Assembly (NCBI GenBank): GCA_963678675.1
Contig: OY783194.1
Span: forward strand, 18,826,278 to 18,890,277
DNA length: 64,000 nucleotides
Direction of reading: 5' to 3'
Origin: Xiphydria camelus
Taxonomy: Eukaryota; Arthropoda; Insecta; Hymenoptera; Xiphydriidae
In this document: piece after piece, positions 18,395 to 30,776 of the stretch
How the letters are laid out: every line of letters starts with the position of its first letter
How positions within the stretch are numbered: position 1 is the stretch's first letter
Notes under the pieces: model-generated
Databases searched by the model: none
What the model was told of the DNA's origin: nothing
The model's input: the letters and a program-made list of their open reading frames with translations, nothing else
Position numbers and translations under genes: made by a program

Positions 18395-21325
18395 TTACCT
18401 CATCCGTCGATCACGCCCCTCACTCTCCCTCGTCCTTTCGGCCACCTCTTTCCTTGTGAGCACAGACTTGGCAAAGCGTGCTACCGCCGCCCACACGTCT
18501 CTGTCCTCAAGCATTCGGGGCAACATTGCCACAAACGTCAGGTCCGTTCCCACTCCAATTGCCTGGCACAGCGCCATCCTCTCTTCGTCCCAAGCCGGGC
18601 ACTTGCGAAGCGTGTGCTCCGTGGAGTCGTAATCTCCATCACAATGGTGACATCCGGGGGATCCCTCCTTGTTGATTCTGTGAAGAAACTCCCCGAAACA
18701 CCCGTGCCCCCCCATGAGCTGGGTCAGATGAAAGTTTATCTGACCGTGGCCTCTGTCCAGCCACTCATCGAACACAGGGAGGATGGCACCGCGCACCCTG
18801 CCCCCCATGAGATTCGCACTTTGCAGTGAGATCCTCCACTGTTCCCGCGTCATTCGTTTGGCCGCGAAGACCACCTCTCGTTTCCCCTCTGGGGCATCCT
18901 GGCCCATAGCCCTGAGGACCTGGACCCGGTCGTGCACCCGCCTGAGGCACTCCGCAAGCAGGTGCACCGGTGGGATCCTCGCGAGCAGGAGCGCCGCCTC
19001 CAGCGACAACGTGCGGTAGGCGCAGATGGTCCGTAGGGCCATCCGGCGCTGGATCGCCAGAAGCGGCCGCCTGAGACTGACTCGGGTGCTGAGCTGGTTG
19101 CTCCACACGGGCGCCCCGTATAACATGATCGATAGAGTAACGATCATATAGAGGCGCCTCTTCCTCTCCTTGGGGCCGTGCAGGTTGGGCATTAAACCCC
19201 AAAGTGCGCGGACCACCCTCTCCACCTTGCCCGCGATGTACTCGAAGTGGGGGCGGAACGACAGCGTCCTATCGAACACCACCCCCAAGTACTTCATACA
19301 GTCGCTGATCTCGACCATCTCACCACCGACGAAGACCGTACCATGGTCCGCCACCCCGAAGTGCATGGCAGTCGTTTTGCTCGGGGCCATCTTCAAACCC
19401 AGTGCCCCGATGCGAAAAGCGACCGCCCCCACCTGCCTGGCTGCCGTTAACGCAGCCCGTCTCACGTTCCGTCCCCGAGCGAGGACGAGGGTGTCGTCCG
19501 CGTACGCTATAATGGCGCACCCCGTAACGGCCTCAACCTCCAGAACGTAGTTGTAGGCAATGTTCCACAGTAGTCGTCCTAAGACCGACCCCTGCGGAAC
19601 CCCCGCCAGGACCTCCCGCGTATGGACTCCTCCATCCTCCCCAATGAAGCGGACCACCCGGTCTCGGAAGTAGTCCTGGACGATGCTCACCAAGTAAGCA
19701 GGGAGGCCCTTCCTTCTCATCTGCGCGACCACGCTGGCAAACGGTAGGGTGTTGAAGGCGTTCCGGATGTCAACCGCCACCGCGACGACAACCTCCCCGT
19801 CCCCGCTCGCCTCCTCCACAAACGATTTCGCCTCGAGCATTGCCTCTATGGTGGACAACCCGGGCCTGAACCCGTATTGTCTCGGCGAAAGGCCTCTTTC
19901 CCGGCATGCCGGCGAATGCCCTGCTTTTCTCGTTCACGATGGTACGTTCGAAGCCCTTGCCCGCGTCGTCCAGCAGACAAATGGGCCTGTACTCTTGCCC
20001 CTGTTTTCCTCTCCACTTCCCTTGGGGATGAGTACCAGATTGGACGCTTTCCAAATCGTCGGAAAGCGCCCAATCCGGAGGTACTCCCTGTAGATCTCCG
20101 CGAGTTCCCTCATGGCCGCGTCCGGGCCGCAGACCAACCAGGAGGCACGTATGCCGTCCGGGCCGGGTGCGGACGCCTTCGCCTTATCCTTGACCAGCGC
20201 TCTCTTCACACCGAGAAGGGACGCCGTCAACTCCTCCTCGGATGGGTCAGGCATAGGTGCCGGAGGATTCCGGGAGACATCCGCCGCCACCTCCCCCGGG
20301 GTCCGCGGGAACAAACCGTCGATAACCCGGCACGCCTCCTCCATGGGCATTGTGGCGGTCGCAGAGACGCCGCCACACCGGAGCTTTCCCATGGCGATCT
20401 TATATGCCCTCCCCCAAGGGTCAACATTCAAGTCGCCGACCAGCTGCTTCCATGCGAGCGCGCGCGCCCGCCGGATCCCTCCGCGAAATAGGCGCCGCCG
20501 CGACCTCAATTCTGCCCGGAGACCCTCGGTCTGCTCCGCGTCCGTGTTGGCCCTACGGTTAGCCCTCTCGAGCCTCCGGCGCGCGCGGACGCAATCTCGT
20601 CGGAGCGTCGCAAGCTCCAGGGTCCACCAGAAGACCCGCCTGGCACCAGGGTTCTTTCCAACCCGATCAGCCGCCACATCACACGCCTCCGTCACTATTT
20701 CAATGTACTTGCGTACCCACTCGTCGATTGACCGCCCCGCCGCAGCCCTAAGGCAGGTCGGGTTCCAGAACCCGACCCCGAGGCAAGCACCGAACATGTC
20801 CGGATCAAAGGTGAGTTTGGCCCACCTTGGACCCAGCCCCTGCCCCGCAGGTCGATCATCCCTGCTCACCCCCTCCCCCCGAGGGGGCGCGACACCAAAC
20901 GTGACGTATTGGTGATCCGACAGGGTCTCGTATCGGTCACCTCCCAGGACCCTCCACCCGGAGATGCGATGAGCCATCTCCTGTGAGGCCCACGTCAGAT
21001 CAACAATGGAGTCGCCCGCCGCCCTGACGCATGTGGGCGTGTTCCCCACGTTAGCCAGGTACAGATCCAGTTCAGCGACCAGATCCAGAAGGCGACCCCC
21101 CCCCCCTAGTATTGGTGTCGCGACACCCCCAAGAGCGGGACCGGCAGTTAAAATCGCCGGCCACCAGAACGGGTTGACCCCGGTACCCCCTAATTTCGTC
21201 TCGGAGCTCGTCGAGCGCCTCCTCGAACTCGCCAATATGGAGGTTGGGTGAGTAGTAACACGAAATTACTACCATGCCTCTACACGTGGCCGTCACGAAG
21301 CCCCGCTCCCGACATCGGAGGACAC
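18395..21325 (-). pseudogene. R1-type endonuclease/reverse transcriptase, decayed
   Basis: In minus-strand order: the end of the apurinic-type endonuclease (VAGDFNCRSRSWGC, then SIVDLTW and LSDHQYVTF), a linker, then reverse transcriptase with ASAPGPDGIRASW, NLVLIPKGSG, DIRNAFNTLPF, GVPQGSVLGRLLWN and the catalytic IIAYADDT. A C-terminal CCHC-like site (CHHCDGDYDSTEHTLRKC) ends the protein at 18395. Frameshifts occur near 21080-21120 (a C run) and at least twice between ~19850 and 20000, so it cannot be translated through. It is clearly related to copy 2 but diverged from it, so the two are separate families or old subfamilies. Confidence 0.82.
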
Positions 21326-21709
21326 AAGGGAAGGGAGCCGTGCTCTGCCCCGTGGTCGGCCACCTTGTCGTGGTGGGGGGGCTTACGGCCGGCGGCCGCG
21401 GCTCCCGACGGTGCCAGTAGGGCGGGAGCTAACGGCGGGGGCCGCGGCTGCCGATCAACAAAGAGCCGACCGATCCCCTCTGGGGATCACCCTGGTGGCG
21501 GGGTGCCACTGGTGTCTTCCCGACCTCATAGGGGAGCTCAAGGTCAAGGTGTGGGCAACCGTGCAAAGGACCCGCGTGGCACCAGAGTGTGGTGTCATGA
21601 ACGGTGCCTTCGGGGCACCAGGCCGAACCCCGTCGTATTTAGGCCTTACACTGGCAACCCGGCTCTGCCAGTGCGGACAGTCATTTCCGAGGAGATTCGT
21701 GGGAACAAT
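21326..21709 (+). other. R1 copy 2 5' UTR
   Basis: GC-rich leader with CGGCCACCTTGTCGTGGTGG near 21357 and repeated GGCGG blocks. It ends at the gag ATG (21710). Whether it folds into an HDV-like ribozyme, as in some related elements, cannot be judged by eye. Confidence 0.5.
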
Positions 21710-24700
21710 ATGTCTGAAATAACAAAACATGACGCTCGTATGGAGGCTTCTGACAATGAGAACGGTCAGAGCGATTCAAGGGCTGCCCGTTCGCGGCACC
21801 CCCCCTCTGCTAATTGCGAAAGCGATGATAAGAGTGACAGACCCGTATCCGGTCCCCTAGACTCTGCACTAGGAGACCTGGACAATGAGTCTGGTCAGAT
21901 CGATATGGATTTGGAGCCTGAACCCGCTCCTTCGCCTCCTCTGGGTGGCGCGGGTGCGTATCCCAGGTCGGAGACTGGTGCTGGGGGAGGGTCTGCTGAA
22001 AGCGGCGGGCCCTCGTCCAGCCCTGTCTTCCGAAATCCGGGCAGTAGACTGAAAGTGGCGAGGAAACTCGAACTCTCATCAGATGACTCCGGTAGCGAAG
22101 CGGCTTCCGTTGCTGGCTCTGACTCTACCGGCAGACGACGGACTCGAGCCATGACTCCTCGGCGTCCTCTTTGGCGGATGAGGAAACCCTAAAGTCCAAG
22201 AAAACCAAAGGGAAACAGAAGAATGCGGATGCAAGGGCTCCTGTCCCTCCTAATACGTCCTTACCTGACTCTGACCGGGCTGAAGTAGATATCTTTAAGT
22301 ACTCCGATATTACGGCCATGGGCGAGACCTTCCAGGTCTGGCTAGCCCAGATCGAGGATGCTCGCTTCCGCACCAAAACTATTAAGGAATCGCTTAGCGG
22401 CATCATTCGGACCAGAGTGCTCATGCTTACCGAGGGAATCCGAATGATGGTCGCTAAGGCCAATGACAAAGGTGACTCCGCCTTCCTAAGGTCTAGGATG
22501 GTGGAGCTTTCCAACGAGGTGACCAGCCAAAAGAGGGTGATCAAGCGCCTTAAAGAGGAGCCTGAGGGGGCGCGGGTTTCACCCTCTACGCGATCTCCCC
22601 CAAGCAAGAAGGCCAAAAGGTCAAATGATAAGGCCGCGTTGTCTGGCCCCTCGTCGTCAGCGGACCCACCCAGTGATTCAACTTTTGTTGTACCCCCTTC
22701 TGGCATCCCTCCTCAGAAACCCTCCACCTCCTCTGGGGGACTTGGAGATTCCTTTAAGGTAGTAGTCTGGTAACTTATGCCTATTTTCATGACTTCTTTG
22801 GAGGGTGGTTTTTTATAGGAAAATAAAAATGAATTATCTTGAATATTTAGAGTGTTTTTATTTACATATTGAAAATATAAAAAAAAATTTATTTGAAAAA
22901 ATTTAATAGTTTATTACTGTTATTATTGTCACTCGAAGTTGGAATCTCAAAAAAAATGCACGTGGGTGGCCCGAGTCCTAACTTTTTTTCTACTGAATCG
23001 ATTGCTTTCAAATTTTAACAGGCTGTTCTACACACTTATAGTTCTCGTCGGTACTAACGAGAATTTTTTTCACCCCTAACTTTTTATTTTACAACCCTTT
23101 CTTTGCTAAAATAAAAGGACTTTTTTTTTCAAAGTCCGCCATTTTGTTATTTACCCTTGAAATTTAACTTCAGTAGTTCCGACCAGAATGACATGTCTAT
23201 AGATTAAGAATAATCAAGAATATTTGATTTCAGATAACATCATGAGCCAAAATCACCCGGGCCACCCACGTGCATTTTTTTTGAGATTCCAACTTCGAGT
23301 GACAATAATAATAGTAATAAACTATTAAATTTTTTCAAATAAATTTTTTTTTATATTTTCAATATGTAAATAAAAACACTCTAAATATTCAAGATAATTC
23401 ATTTTTATTTTCCTATAAAAAACCACCCTCCAAAGAAGTCATGAAAATAGGCATAAGTTACCAGACTACTACCTTAAGCTCCCTCCCAAATTCCGTCCCC
23501 CTCCTAATGTGGAAAGTACTACTTACCTGATGCCTGCCAGCCAGGGGCCATCCACTGCTGACTCCATAACCCTTGCGGGAAAGAAGAAAGAAATGGAGGC
23601 AATCAACAAGCAGCTGCGAGAGCTATCACAGCGCTGCTTGATTCTCAGCGGTGATGTTGCTGTGGGGACACCTCCGGCTACGGCTGGAGCTCTAGGCACT
23701 GGCCCTCCTCGTCCTCCCTCTGGCGGTACGATGATGGCTGGTCCCTCTCGCCCCAGAATTATAGATCAGAGGGTTGTTACCAATCCTTTCTCCCTGCAAG
23801 TGGCGGACTTCCCTCCTCTCAGACGCAATGCTGCTTCTGTTAGCAGTGCTGCCTCTGTCAGGGAGGACGGTGAATGGCATGCTGTGGTTAACCCGAAGAA
23901 GAATCGGAAGAGGGAAAAAACCTGGTTCCCTCTTCACTTTTGGCTCCTCTGGCAACCAACCTGGACGGGGCACACCCTGCCCGTTGAACCTTCCTGGACC
24001 ACTCTCGGGTGGGGGTGGAAAACGGTCTGGGGCTAAACCCCCCGGCACCAAGCCTCTTGCTCCCAAGAGACGCATCCCGAAAACGGCAGCGATCTCAATA
24101 ACTGCCAACTCCGGTGGCGCCCCCTCTAAGGAGGTGATGGCGGCTGTGAAAAGTAAGATTAACTTAAATGACCTCGGTATCACCGATCCCAGGATGCGCC
24201 CTGCCATTACTGGTGGTATGCTTCTCACCATATCTGGTGACGATGCAAAGAACAAGGCCACCCAACTTGCGGATAGACTCAAAGAGGCCCTTCAAGGCCA
24301 GGCTAAAGTGGCCTTGCCCGCGAAGACTGGGGAGATCCGGATCTTCGGTTTGGAGATCTCTGTCACCCAGGATGAGGTTGCCTGTGCTCTTTCTACACTT
24401 GGCGAATGCCCCCTGGGTTCCATCAAAGTGGGCCGTATTACGCCAATGCGCAACACGATGGGGTCAGTCTGGGCCAGGCTCCCCTTAGAGGCTGCGATGA
24501 AGATCGGCTAAACTGGCAGGATCCTTGTTGGATGGTCCTCTGCAAGGGTCGAACTACTTAAGGATCGCCCCCTACACTGTTTCAAGTGTTGGGAGTTCGG
24601 ACATGTACAGGCGAAATGTACCAGCGGCGTGGTCAGGACTGGCTCATGCTACAGGTGTGGTGCTGCTGGGCACTCCTCCTCTGGCTGCAGTGCTGAACCC

Positions 24701-24787
24701 TGTTGTGTTATATGCCAGGCTGCGGGTGTTGACTGTAAGCACTATTACGGCGGTCCGCGGTGCCCTGCGGTTCCTAAGCCAAGGTAG
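21710..24787 (+). pseudogene. R1 gag-like ORF1, interrupted
   Basis: ORF1 starts with MSEITKHDARMEASDN. It runs through an acidic Ser/Pro-rich region, then a Lys-rich region (LKSKKTKGKQKN), a possible coiled coil (LSNEVTSQKRVIKRLKEE) and, after the insertion, PKFRPPPNVEST. The C-terminal half has three zinc knuckles: CFKCWEFGHVQAKC, CYRCGAAGHSSSGC and a third beginning CVICQAAG, the usual nucleic-acid-binding end of R1-clade gag. Lesions are a frameshift near 22140, the 716-bp foldback insertion at 22758, a frameshift near 23920 and an in-frame TAA at 24509-24511. The ORF ends at TAG 24785-24787, shortly before ORF2. Confidence 0.78.
22758..23473. mobile_element. Foldback element with TTAA target duplication inside gag
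   Basis: Inverted arms of ~215 bp (22758-22975 and 23258-23473) begin GGTAGTAGTCTGGTAACTTA and are flanked by TTAA at 22754-22757 and 23474-23477. Removing it with one TTAA rejoins the gag reading frame (SFK to LPP), proving the borders. TTAA duplication is typical of piggyBac and Kolobok elements. No transposase inside. Confidence 0.85.
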
Positions 24788-24824
24788 AAGCAGGTACGGA
24801 GGCCTGCAGCGGGTCGGTCTGACA

Positions 24825-27800
24825 ATGGCCAGGTTCCTCCAGATCAACCTGAATCGTAGTTCGGGGGCACAGGATCTGTGCTTCCAGAACATGGCTGACT
24901 GGGGGACCGAGGTCGCGATCATCTCCGAGCCGCATGGAATTCCCTCTTCGTCCCTGTGGCTTGGAGACCGCACCGGTCTTGCTGCCATTGTTTGGCGTGG
25001 ATCACCAGACATGCCGCTGGTGCTCAGACACCGTGGCAGGGGTTTTGTGGCGGCGACTAGGGGTCGTGTCTTTATCGTGTCATGCTATTTTTCGCCGAAC
25101 ATCGCCATCGGGGACTTTGAATCGGCACTGGGTGAGCTTCATGCCCTCCTGAGACGCTTTCGGGGTCTTCCCATGGTGGTTGCTGGAGACTTTAACTGCC
25201 GTTCGCAGCTCTGAGGATGTTCGGACACGAACACCAGGGGAGACAGACTTGCCGATTTCATGGCAGGGTTCGACCTTAGGCTGGCCAATGTGGGCTCAGT
25301 CGCTACGTGCGTGAGACACATGGGCTCGTCTGTCGTCGATCTCACCTGGGTCTCCCGGGGCCTGGCGAGGTGGATTCGAGAGTGGAAGGTTCTCGATGGC
25401 GGTGTTTGGGAATCACTATCGGACCATGACTACATTACTTTTAAGCTGTTGGATGCCCGGGGTGATGCCTCGGAGCACGGCATTAGAGGGGACCTTGGAC
25501 CTAGCTGGTCCAAGGTCTCCTTTGATGGGGACAGACTGGAGGCTGCGCTTATCGCTGCGTCCTGGTGTTGCCCTTTTTCTCGGGTACGCCCTGGTGACAC
25601 GGTGGACACTGTGGCTGACCGACTTGTTGAGGCAATGACGTTGGCATACGATTTCGCTGCCCGCCGTGTCAAAGAGAGAAGGAACAGCCGGTCGGTCTTC
25701 TGGTGGAGCCAAGACCTGGCGGAATTCCGACGTGCTTGCACGGCGGCCCGCCGGAAGGTCACCAGGTGCAGGAGACGATTCAATGATACTAACCAGGAAC
25801 CCCTGGCCTCCCTCCTGAGGGATCTCAGGGACTGCCGACGCCGGCTTCGTGCCGAAATACGCCGGGCTAGGCTCCGCGCGTGGGAGGAAATCATCAACGA
25901 TCTGGAACGTGACCCCTGGGGTCGGGCATACCGCGTTGCATTAAAGCGACTTCGGGGGGCCACCCCTTCGGCTTCTGAAACCACCCCCCTGCATGAGATT
26001 GACAATGCCCTGGACGAGTTGTTTCCGGCTGGTGCTGCGATCTCGCAACGGGTCAATATGGCGCAATCTCGACCGGATAGGAGTCCTGTTCGGGCGGAGA
26101 ACATCAGTATTTCGATGGAGGACCTGTCCAAATCTTTGGTTAAGAAGAAGAAGAGGGCTTCGGCCCCTGGACCTGATGGGATCAGGGCGTCCTGGTGGTA
26201 CAGGGCCACTCCTGACCTCCATCGTGCCCTTGCTGACCTATTTGAAAAATGTCTGAGGCTCGGCAGGTTTCCCGCCCGGTGGAAACAGTCGAACTTAGTC
26301 CTGATCCCCAAGAAGGCTCACTATGGGATGGATGAGGAACGGAAATTACGTCCCATCTGCCTTATAGACGATGCTGGAAAGGGCTTGGAGAGGATAATAG
26401 CCGGGAAAATACTCGACGCCTTAGCTGAGATTCCGGGAGGCGGTCTCTCGGACTCGCAATATGGTTTTCGGGCTAAGAGGTCCACAGTAGATGCTATGGC
26501 GCGGTTGAAAGAGTTCGTGCAGGCTGCTGGTGCGGTCGGCCGTGTTGTGGTCGCCACCAGCATTGACATCACGAACGCCTTCAACTCCGTTCCGTGGGAC
26601 GCCATTGTGGGGCAGATGAGAAGGAAAGGCCTGCCGCAGTACCTGATCCATATCGTGGCGGACTACCTGCGTGGTCGTTCCGTCCGCTTTAGAGGTTGTG
26701 ACAACCAGATACATGTCAGGGCGGGGGTTCCCCAGGGCTCAGTTCTGGGCCCCCTGCTCTGGAACATCGCCTTTGACTATGTGCTAGAGGTGGAGATGAG
26801 ACCCGCCTACGACGTCATCGCGTACGCTGATGACACCGTGGTGCTCAGCTCTGGTCGGAACATTGCGCGAGCCACGTCTCTCGCAACCGAGCAGGTGGGC
26901 GCCGTGGTCTATAGGATCAGGGAGCTTGGGCTCAGTGTTGCTGCCGCCAAAACGGTGGCCATGGCGTTCGGCAAACCTGCGGAGGTGCAGGGTGGAACTG
27001 TGATGGTTGGTGGGGAGGCTATTAAGGTTGGACGCACGGCCAAATATTTAGGGGTCATGTTTGACAACTCCCTCTCCTTCCGCCAGCACTTCACCATGTG
27101 CGCTGAGAAGGCATTGGCCGTGGTCAGGGCTCTGCTCTGTCTCATGCCTAATCTTAGGGGACCGGGCGAGGCAAAGCGTCGCTTATACGTGCTGGTGGTG
27201 GGTTCGGTGATGCTTTATGGCTCACCGATCTGGAGTCACCGGTTAGCGCTCTCGACGTATCGCCGGCCATTGCTGGCTATACAACGCAGAATGGCCCTTC
27301 GGGTGATATCAGCCTATAGGTCGGTGTCGCTCGAGGCGGCCCTCCTGCTGGCTCGAGTCACCCCCATCCATATCTGGGCGGAGAAATTAAGGAGAACCTA
27401 CGAACGTATTCAGTTCCTTCGGGGGAGGGAGGAGGACTCTCCTGAAGCTGTGTGGAAGGTGAAGAAGGCCTCGAATCGCATTGCTATGAACCAGTGGAAA
27501 CTCGCTGTCCAGGTCGAAGCGCTTCCGGGCCGAATTGTGCGGGAGATGATCGTCCCTGTCTTTGACGAGTGGATGAAGAAACGGAGAGGAGGCCTTGGGT
27601 TTCATATAACCCAGCTTATGACGGGGCACGGCTGCTTTGGTGACTTCCTGTACAGGATTGGGAAAGAACCCACCCCAGGATGTCATCACTGCGGCGAAGA
27701 GTTTGACAGTGCTCATCATACGCTGGTGGAGTGTAGTGCATGGAGAGGAGAAAGGGAGGCCCTGGTCTCCATTTTCGGCCGGGATCTTGGGTGGGGGACT

Positions 27801-27926
27801 ATTCTCCCACTCATGATCTCGAACCCGTTAGCGTGGAAGGCTGTTGTGGACTTTGCCACCACAGTCCTTACGCAGAAAGAGGCGGCGGAACGTGAGAGAG
27901 AAGCGGCCGGACGCGGCAGATTTTAA
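24825..27926 (+). pseudogene. R1-type ORF2: endonuclease plus reverse transcriptase, one nonsense codon
   Basis: The frame begins MARFLQINLNRSSGAQDL, the usual R1 endonuclease start. It continues through VVAGDFNCRS, GCSDTNTRGDRLADF, VVDLTWVSRG and LSDHDYITF. The reverse transcriptase follows with ASAPGPDGIRASWW, NLVLIPKKA, DITNAFNSVPW, AGVPQGSVLGPLLWN and VIAYADDTVVL. A CCHC-type site (CHHCGEEFDSAHHTLVEC) lies near the C-terminus. A single TGA at 25212-25214 stands where relatives have Trp (compare SRSWGC in copy 1); the frame is otherwise open for over 1,000 codons. It would nick target DNA and copy the element RNA in the nucleus if intact. Confidence 0.85.
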
Positions 27927-28160
27927 TGCTGTCGCGCCGTCTGTCTATGCTGGGTTGTGCCTCCCCTTAAGTTAAAATGGCACTGAGTAGATGGAGGGTC
28001 TTGCACGGCCCAAGTCCCTGCATGACCTGGGTTGTGGGCGTCCGTCACCAGGCCTGCGGGGTGAGAGGCCTGCGCGGGGGGTGATGGGCGCCGGCACCCT
28101 GGGTTGTGTGTGCGTGTGATTTCCTCTTCCCCATTCTCCTTCCTTGGCGGAAGAGCTCTG
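27927..28160 (+). other. R1 copy 2 3' UTR, first part
   Basis: Non-coding tail after ORF2, cut at 28160 by the T2 element; the last three bases CTG are the duplicated target. It resumes at 30777. Confidence 0.7.
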
Positions 28161-29021
28161 GACGGCTATTCTATAACTGAGTGAAAGCCTGTTCCCGTGA
28201 GAAGTGGGCGGAGTTCACTGGAAAAGTAAGGAGACTCCTAGTCGCTATTCTCTAACTGCGGGAGTACGAAAATCGGGTGAACGTAGTTCCCGGGAGAATC
28301 GGTCTGCTCGGTCGGTCTGGTCGGGACGGCGATTCTAACCTATGTATCTACTTCTGTGACAGTGTGCCGCAGTTTACAGTTGATTAATTTGCGTGTTCCA
28401 ACAAACGATACACAGTAGTCCGGCGATCTAAGCAAACGCGGTCATGAGTATATTAATGACTTACATAACTGATTTGTGCGATGTAAATTTGTGTCTTAGT
28501 TATAAAAAAATATACTCTTGTATATAAGAACTTTTTCCAGAGGTGGTAATAGGAAAAGTAGTTCGAACAAATAATTTAACAAAAAGCACATTTCCCTAAT
28601 GCTTACAATAAAAGTCAAAAGCAGCTTAATAATTAAAAAAGATATAGGTATTATACTGGTACCTAGTATTATTCCAAAATATGCATCCTTGAAAACGTAC
28701 ACTTATAAAACGTACCTGCAACCAAGCAAATTGTTTTAAATAGAGAAAACTGATTTCGTAACAATAAGACTGCGAAACCGTAAAAATTAAATACATTAAA
28801 ATATGGGACAAGAATGGCATGTAAAATGTTATATAATAATCAAGAGCATGCTTCAAACTATAACTTAAACCAAAAAATGTACGTATCTGAACTTAGCATC
28901 ATAGTAAACAGTTATGAATTAATATGGACTTTTGACCTATTTCAGAACCACTGTGTGATGGTCGGAATTCTGATTAACGATCCTTAGTAATTAGTATCAC
29001 CGCGATATACAGGGTGTAATA

Positions 29022-29448
29022 GAGTAAGTGTTACAACGTGAAACTGTAGATTCCTTATGAAAGAAGAAAAAGATTTTTCCTCTTACAAAAATGTTCTGCA
29101 GGCTGTCGTTTTCGATATAAGGTAAAACAGGGTGAGTTGGCGAATGGAGTTGGCCCCTCGTTTCTATGGAAAGAAATGGAAACGAGGGGCCGACTTCATT
29201 CGCCAACTCACCCCGTTTTACCTTATTTAAACCACGAACTACTTGTTATTAGGTGTCAACACTCAAATCTGATAAAAATAGTTCGAGGTTTAAAGAAAAA
29301 CGATTTTTTTTTTCAAAACTTTGACATCCTGTATATCGAAAACGAAAGCACGCAGAACATTTTTGTAAGAGGAAAAATCTTTTTCTTTTTTCACAAGGAA
29401 TCTACAGTTTCACGTTGTAACACTTACTCTGTTACACCCTGTATATAA
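29022..29448. repeat. Mariner-type hairpin with TACAGGGTG ends within T2 copy A
   Basis: ACAGGGTGTAATAGAGTAAG at 29011-29030 pairs with the complement ending ~29445. The centre is a tight palindrome (GGTGAGTTGGCGAATG... arms at ~29125-29220). The same hairpin occurs in the two other T2 copies (about 40805-41246 and 42769-43204). Confidence 0.7.
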
Positions 29449-29645
29449 CTCGTTCACCAAAGCCCTTATAACCTTCAAGGGTTACTTTATTTTATAGCGG
29501 TAAATTCGAATATTCTATACTAATTTAGGACTGCTATTCTAACGAGAAATAATGAGCGGAGAAACTGTTAATTTATAACCTACCGTCAAGTATTAACCAT
29601 CCTGTCTAATTCAAAGCGCATTTAGTTTATTCTCTCTTAACTCTG

Positions 29646-29870
29646 CTATCGGTCGCTGTTCCGTCTCGCGATAAACGAAATTCGACACAATGCTTCGAAC
29701 CGTTTAATAGTATCACAGTCAGAAATACCTCGCAAATCTATAGCTACTCTCGGATCGGAATCTACGAAACGGAACGGGGTATTTTTCGGCGAATCTAGGC
29801 TGCACGTGCGCTCGCAGTCCCGCACCATGCTCGGGAAGGGGTAATTACCGACCGCATCGGAAGAAGCCAT
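29646..29870 (-). other. Open frame of ~74 aa shared by all T2 copies, function unknown
   Basis: Encodes MASSDAVGNYPFPSMVRDCE followed by about 54 more residues ending RRNSDR. It is the same frame as at 40380-40604 (+) and 43408-43632 (-), with one residue change (ISF versus IPF). Copies are so similar that open-frame retention is no proof of coding. No family recognised. Confidence 0.3.
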
Positions 29871-29954
29871 TTCCCACAATACCTATTGTAATAGATACCG
29901 CTATACTTAGAATAATAAATCAGCTTTGTAATAATAATAATAGTAATAATAAAT

Positions 29955-30174
29955 CCGAGACGCCGGGTGTACGTCAGACCTAACCTTTTAGAACCGTCAT
30001 TTTTTCGTCTTCACAACGTACGGTAGAAAGTCATTATTACGTGATTTGTCTGACGTCGTGTGGATGTGCAATTAAGCCGTCTTTGCGACGTTAAAATGAC
30101 GTCATATTTTTCGTCATCTGACGTCAGAACTGACCTTCAAAAAACGTCATTTCGACGTTAGTGTGCTACCTGGG
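29955..30174 (-). mobile_element. T1-family right end, truncated, inside T2 copy A
   Basis: GACGTC/TGACGT-rich sequence ends in GTGTGCTACCTGGG at 30161-30174, the T1 terminus. The left part does not show a matching terminus, so this is a truncated or rearranged T1 derivative. Sequence resumes with T2 at 30175. Confidence 0.72.
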
Positions 30175-30776
30175 AAGTTCTTATATATAAGTATGTTTTT
30201 GAATTATTTTATATCATTTAATAATGAATGTTTCAGTTTAATATATTTTTTTATTATGTTCCATTTACGTTATCATAGTAGAATAAATATATGGTTAATT
30301 TTTGGTCTTTTATTTTAACAGTATATCTTTATAACTAAGACATAAATTTACATCGCACAAATCAGTTATGTAACTCATTAATATACTCATGATCGCGTTT
30401 GCTTAGATCGCCGGACCACTGTGTATCGTTTGTTGGAACACGCAAATTAACAAACTGTAAACTGCGGCACGCTGGCGCAGAAGTAGGTAGGCTAGAGTCG
30501 CCGTTCTCCCGGGGAGCAGGCTGCTTCTCACGGTCTTGACCAGTAGAAGTAAGTTCACCCGTTTTCGTGCGATGGGAGCGCTTCCGCAGTTACAGAATAG
30601 TGATTCCTTCACTCTCCTTGCTTTTTCAGTGAACATCGCCCGCTCCTCACTTAGAGAATAGCTGTTTAGGTACACGTTTCAACGGTCGGGCATGAGCTGG
30701 GCGAGGGAAGCTCTCACCCGTGGAACGGTCACTTCCCAGGTACGCTCACTCTCCCCGGAATTACAGAATAGCCGTC

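Larger units (their letters stand above)
17442..21325 (-). mobile_element. R1-clade non-LTR retrotransposon, copy 1, 5'-truncated
   Basis: It reads on the minus strand from about 21325 to a terminal poly(A), seen as T9 at 17442-17450. The 3' end (GTGCGTAAATGCATTCCC before the tail) matches the end of the second R1 copy at 31190-31215, so both share a 3' tail sequence. The 5' part of the endonuclease and all of gag are absent. A minisatellite of CACACAAGACACATTCGC lies in the 3' UTR at ~18180-18245. Confidence 0.8.
28161..30776 (+). mobile_element. T2 element, copy A (2,616 bp), in the R1 3' UTR
   Basis: It begins GACGGCTATTCTATAACTG and ends with AATTACAGAATAGCCGTC. CTG flanks both sides (28158-28160, 30777-30779). 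Sequence order matches the outer T2 copy at 38616-45316 minus its nested insert, except that about 1 kb of the middle is replaced by a (TAA)n-like stretch and a T1 right end (29955-30174). It serves as the natural empty site for the nested T2 insertion, because it reads ACTCCTAGTCGCT without interruption at 28233-28245. Confidence 0.85.

Noticed and set aside
17940..20915. Plus-strand open frames up to 267 aa
   Set aside because: Shadows of the minus-strand R1 reverse transcriptase in GC-rich DNA.
25430..26311. 293-aa minus-strand frame
   Set aside because: Shadow of the plus-strand R1 ORF2, which has the endonuclease and reverse transcriptase motifs.
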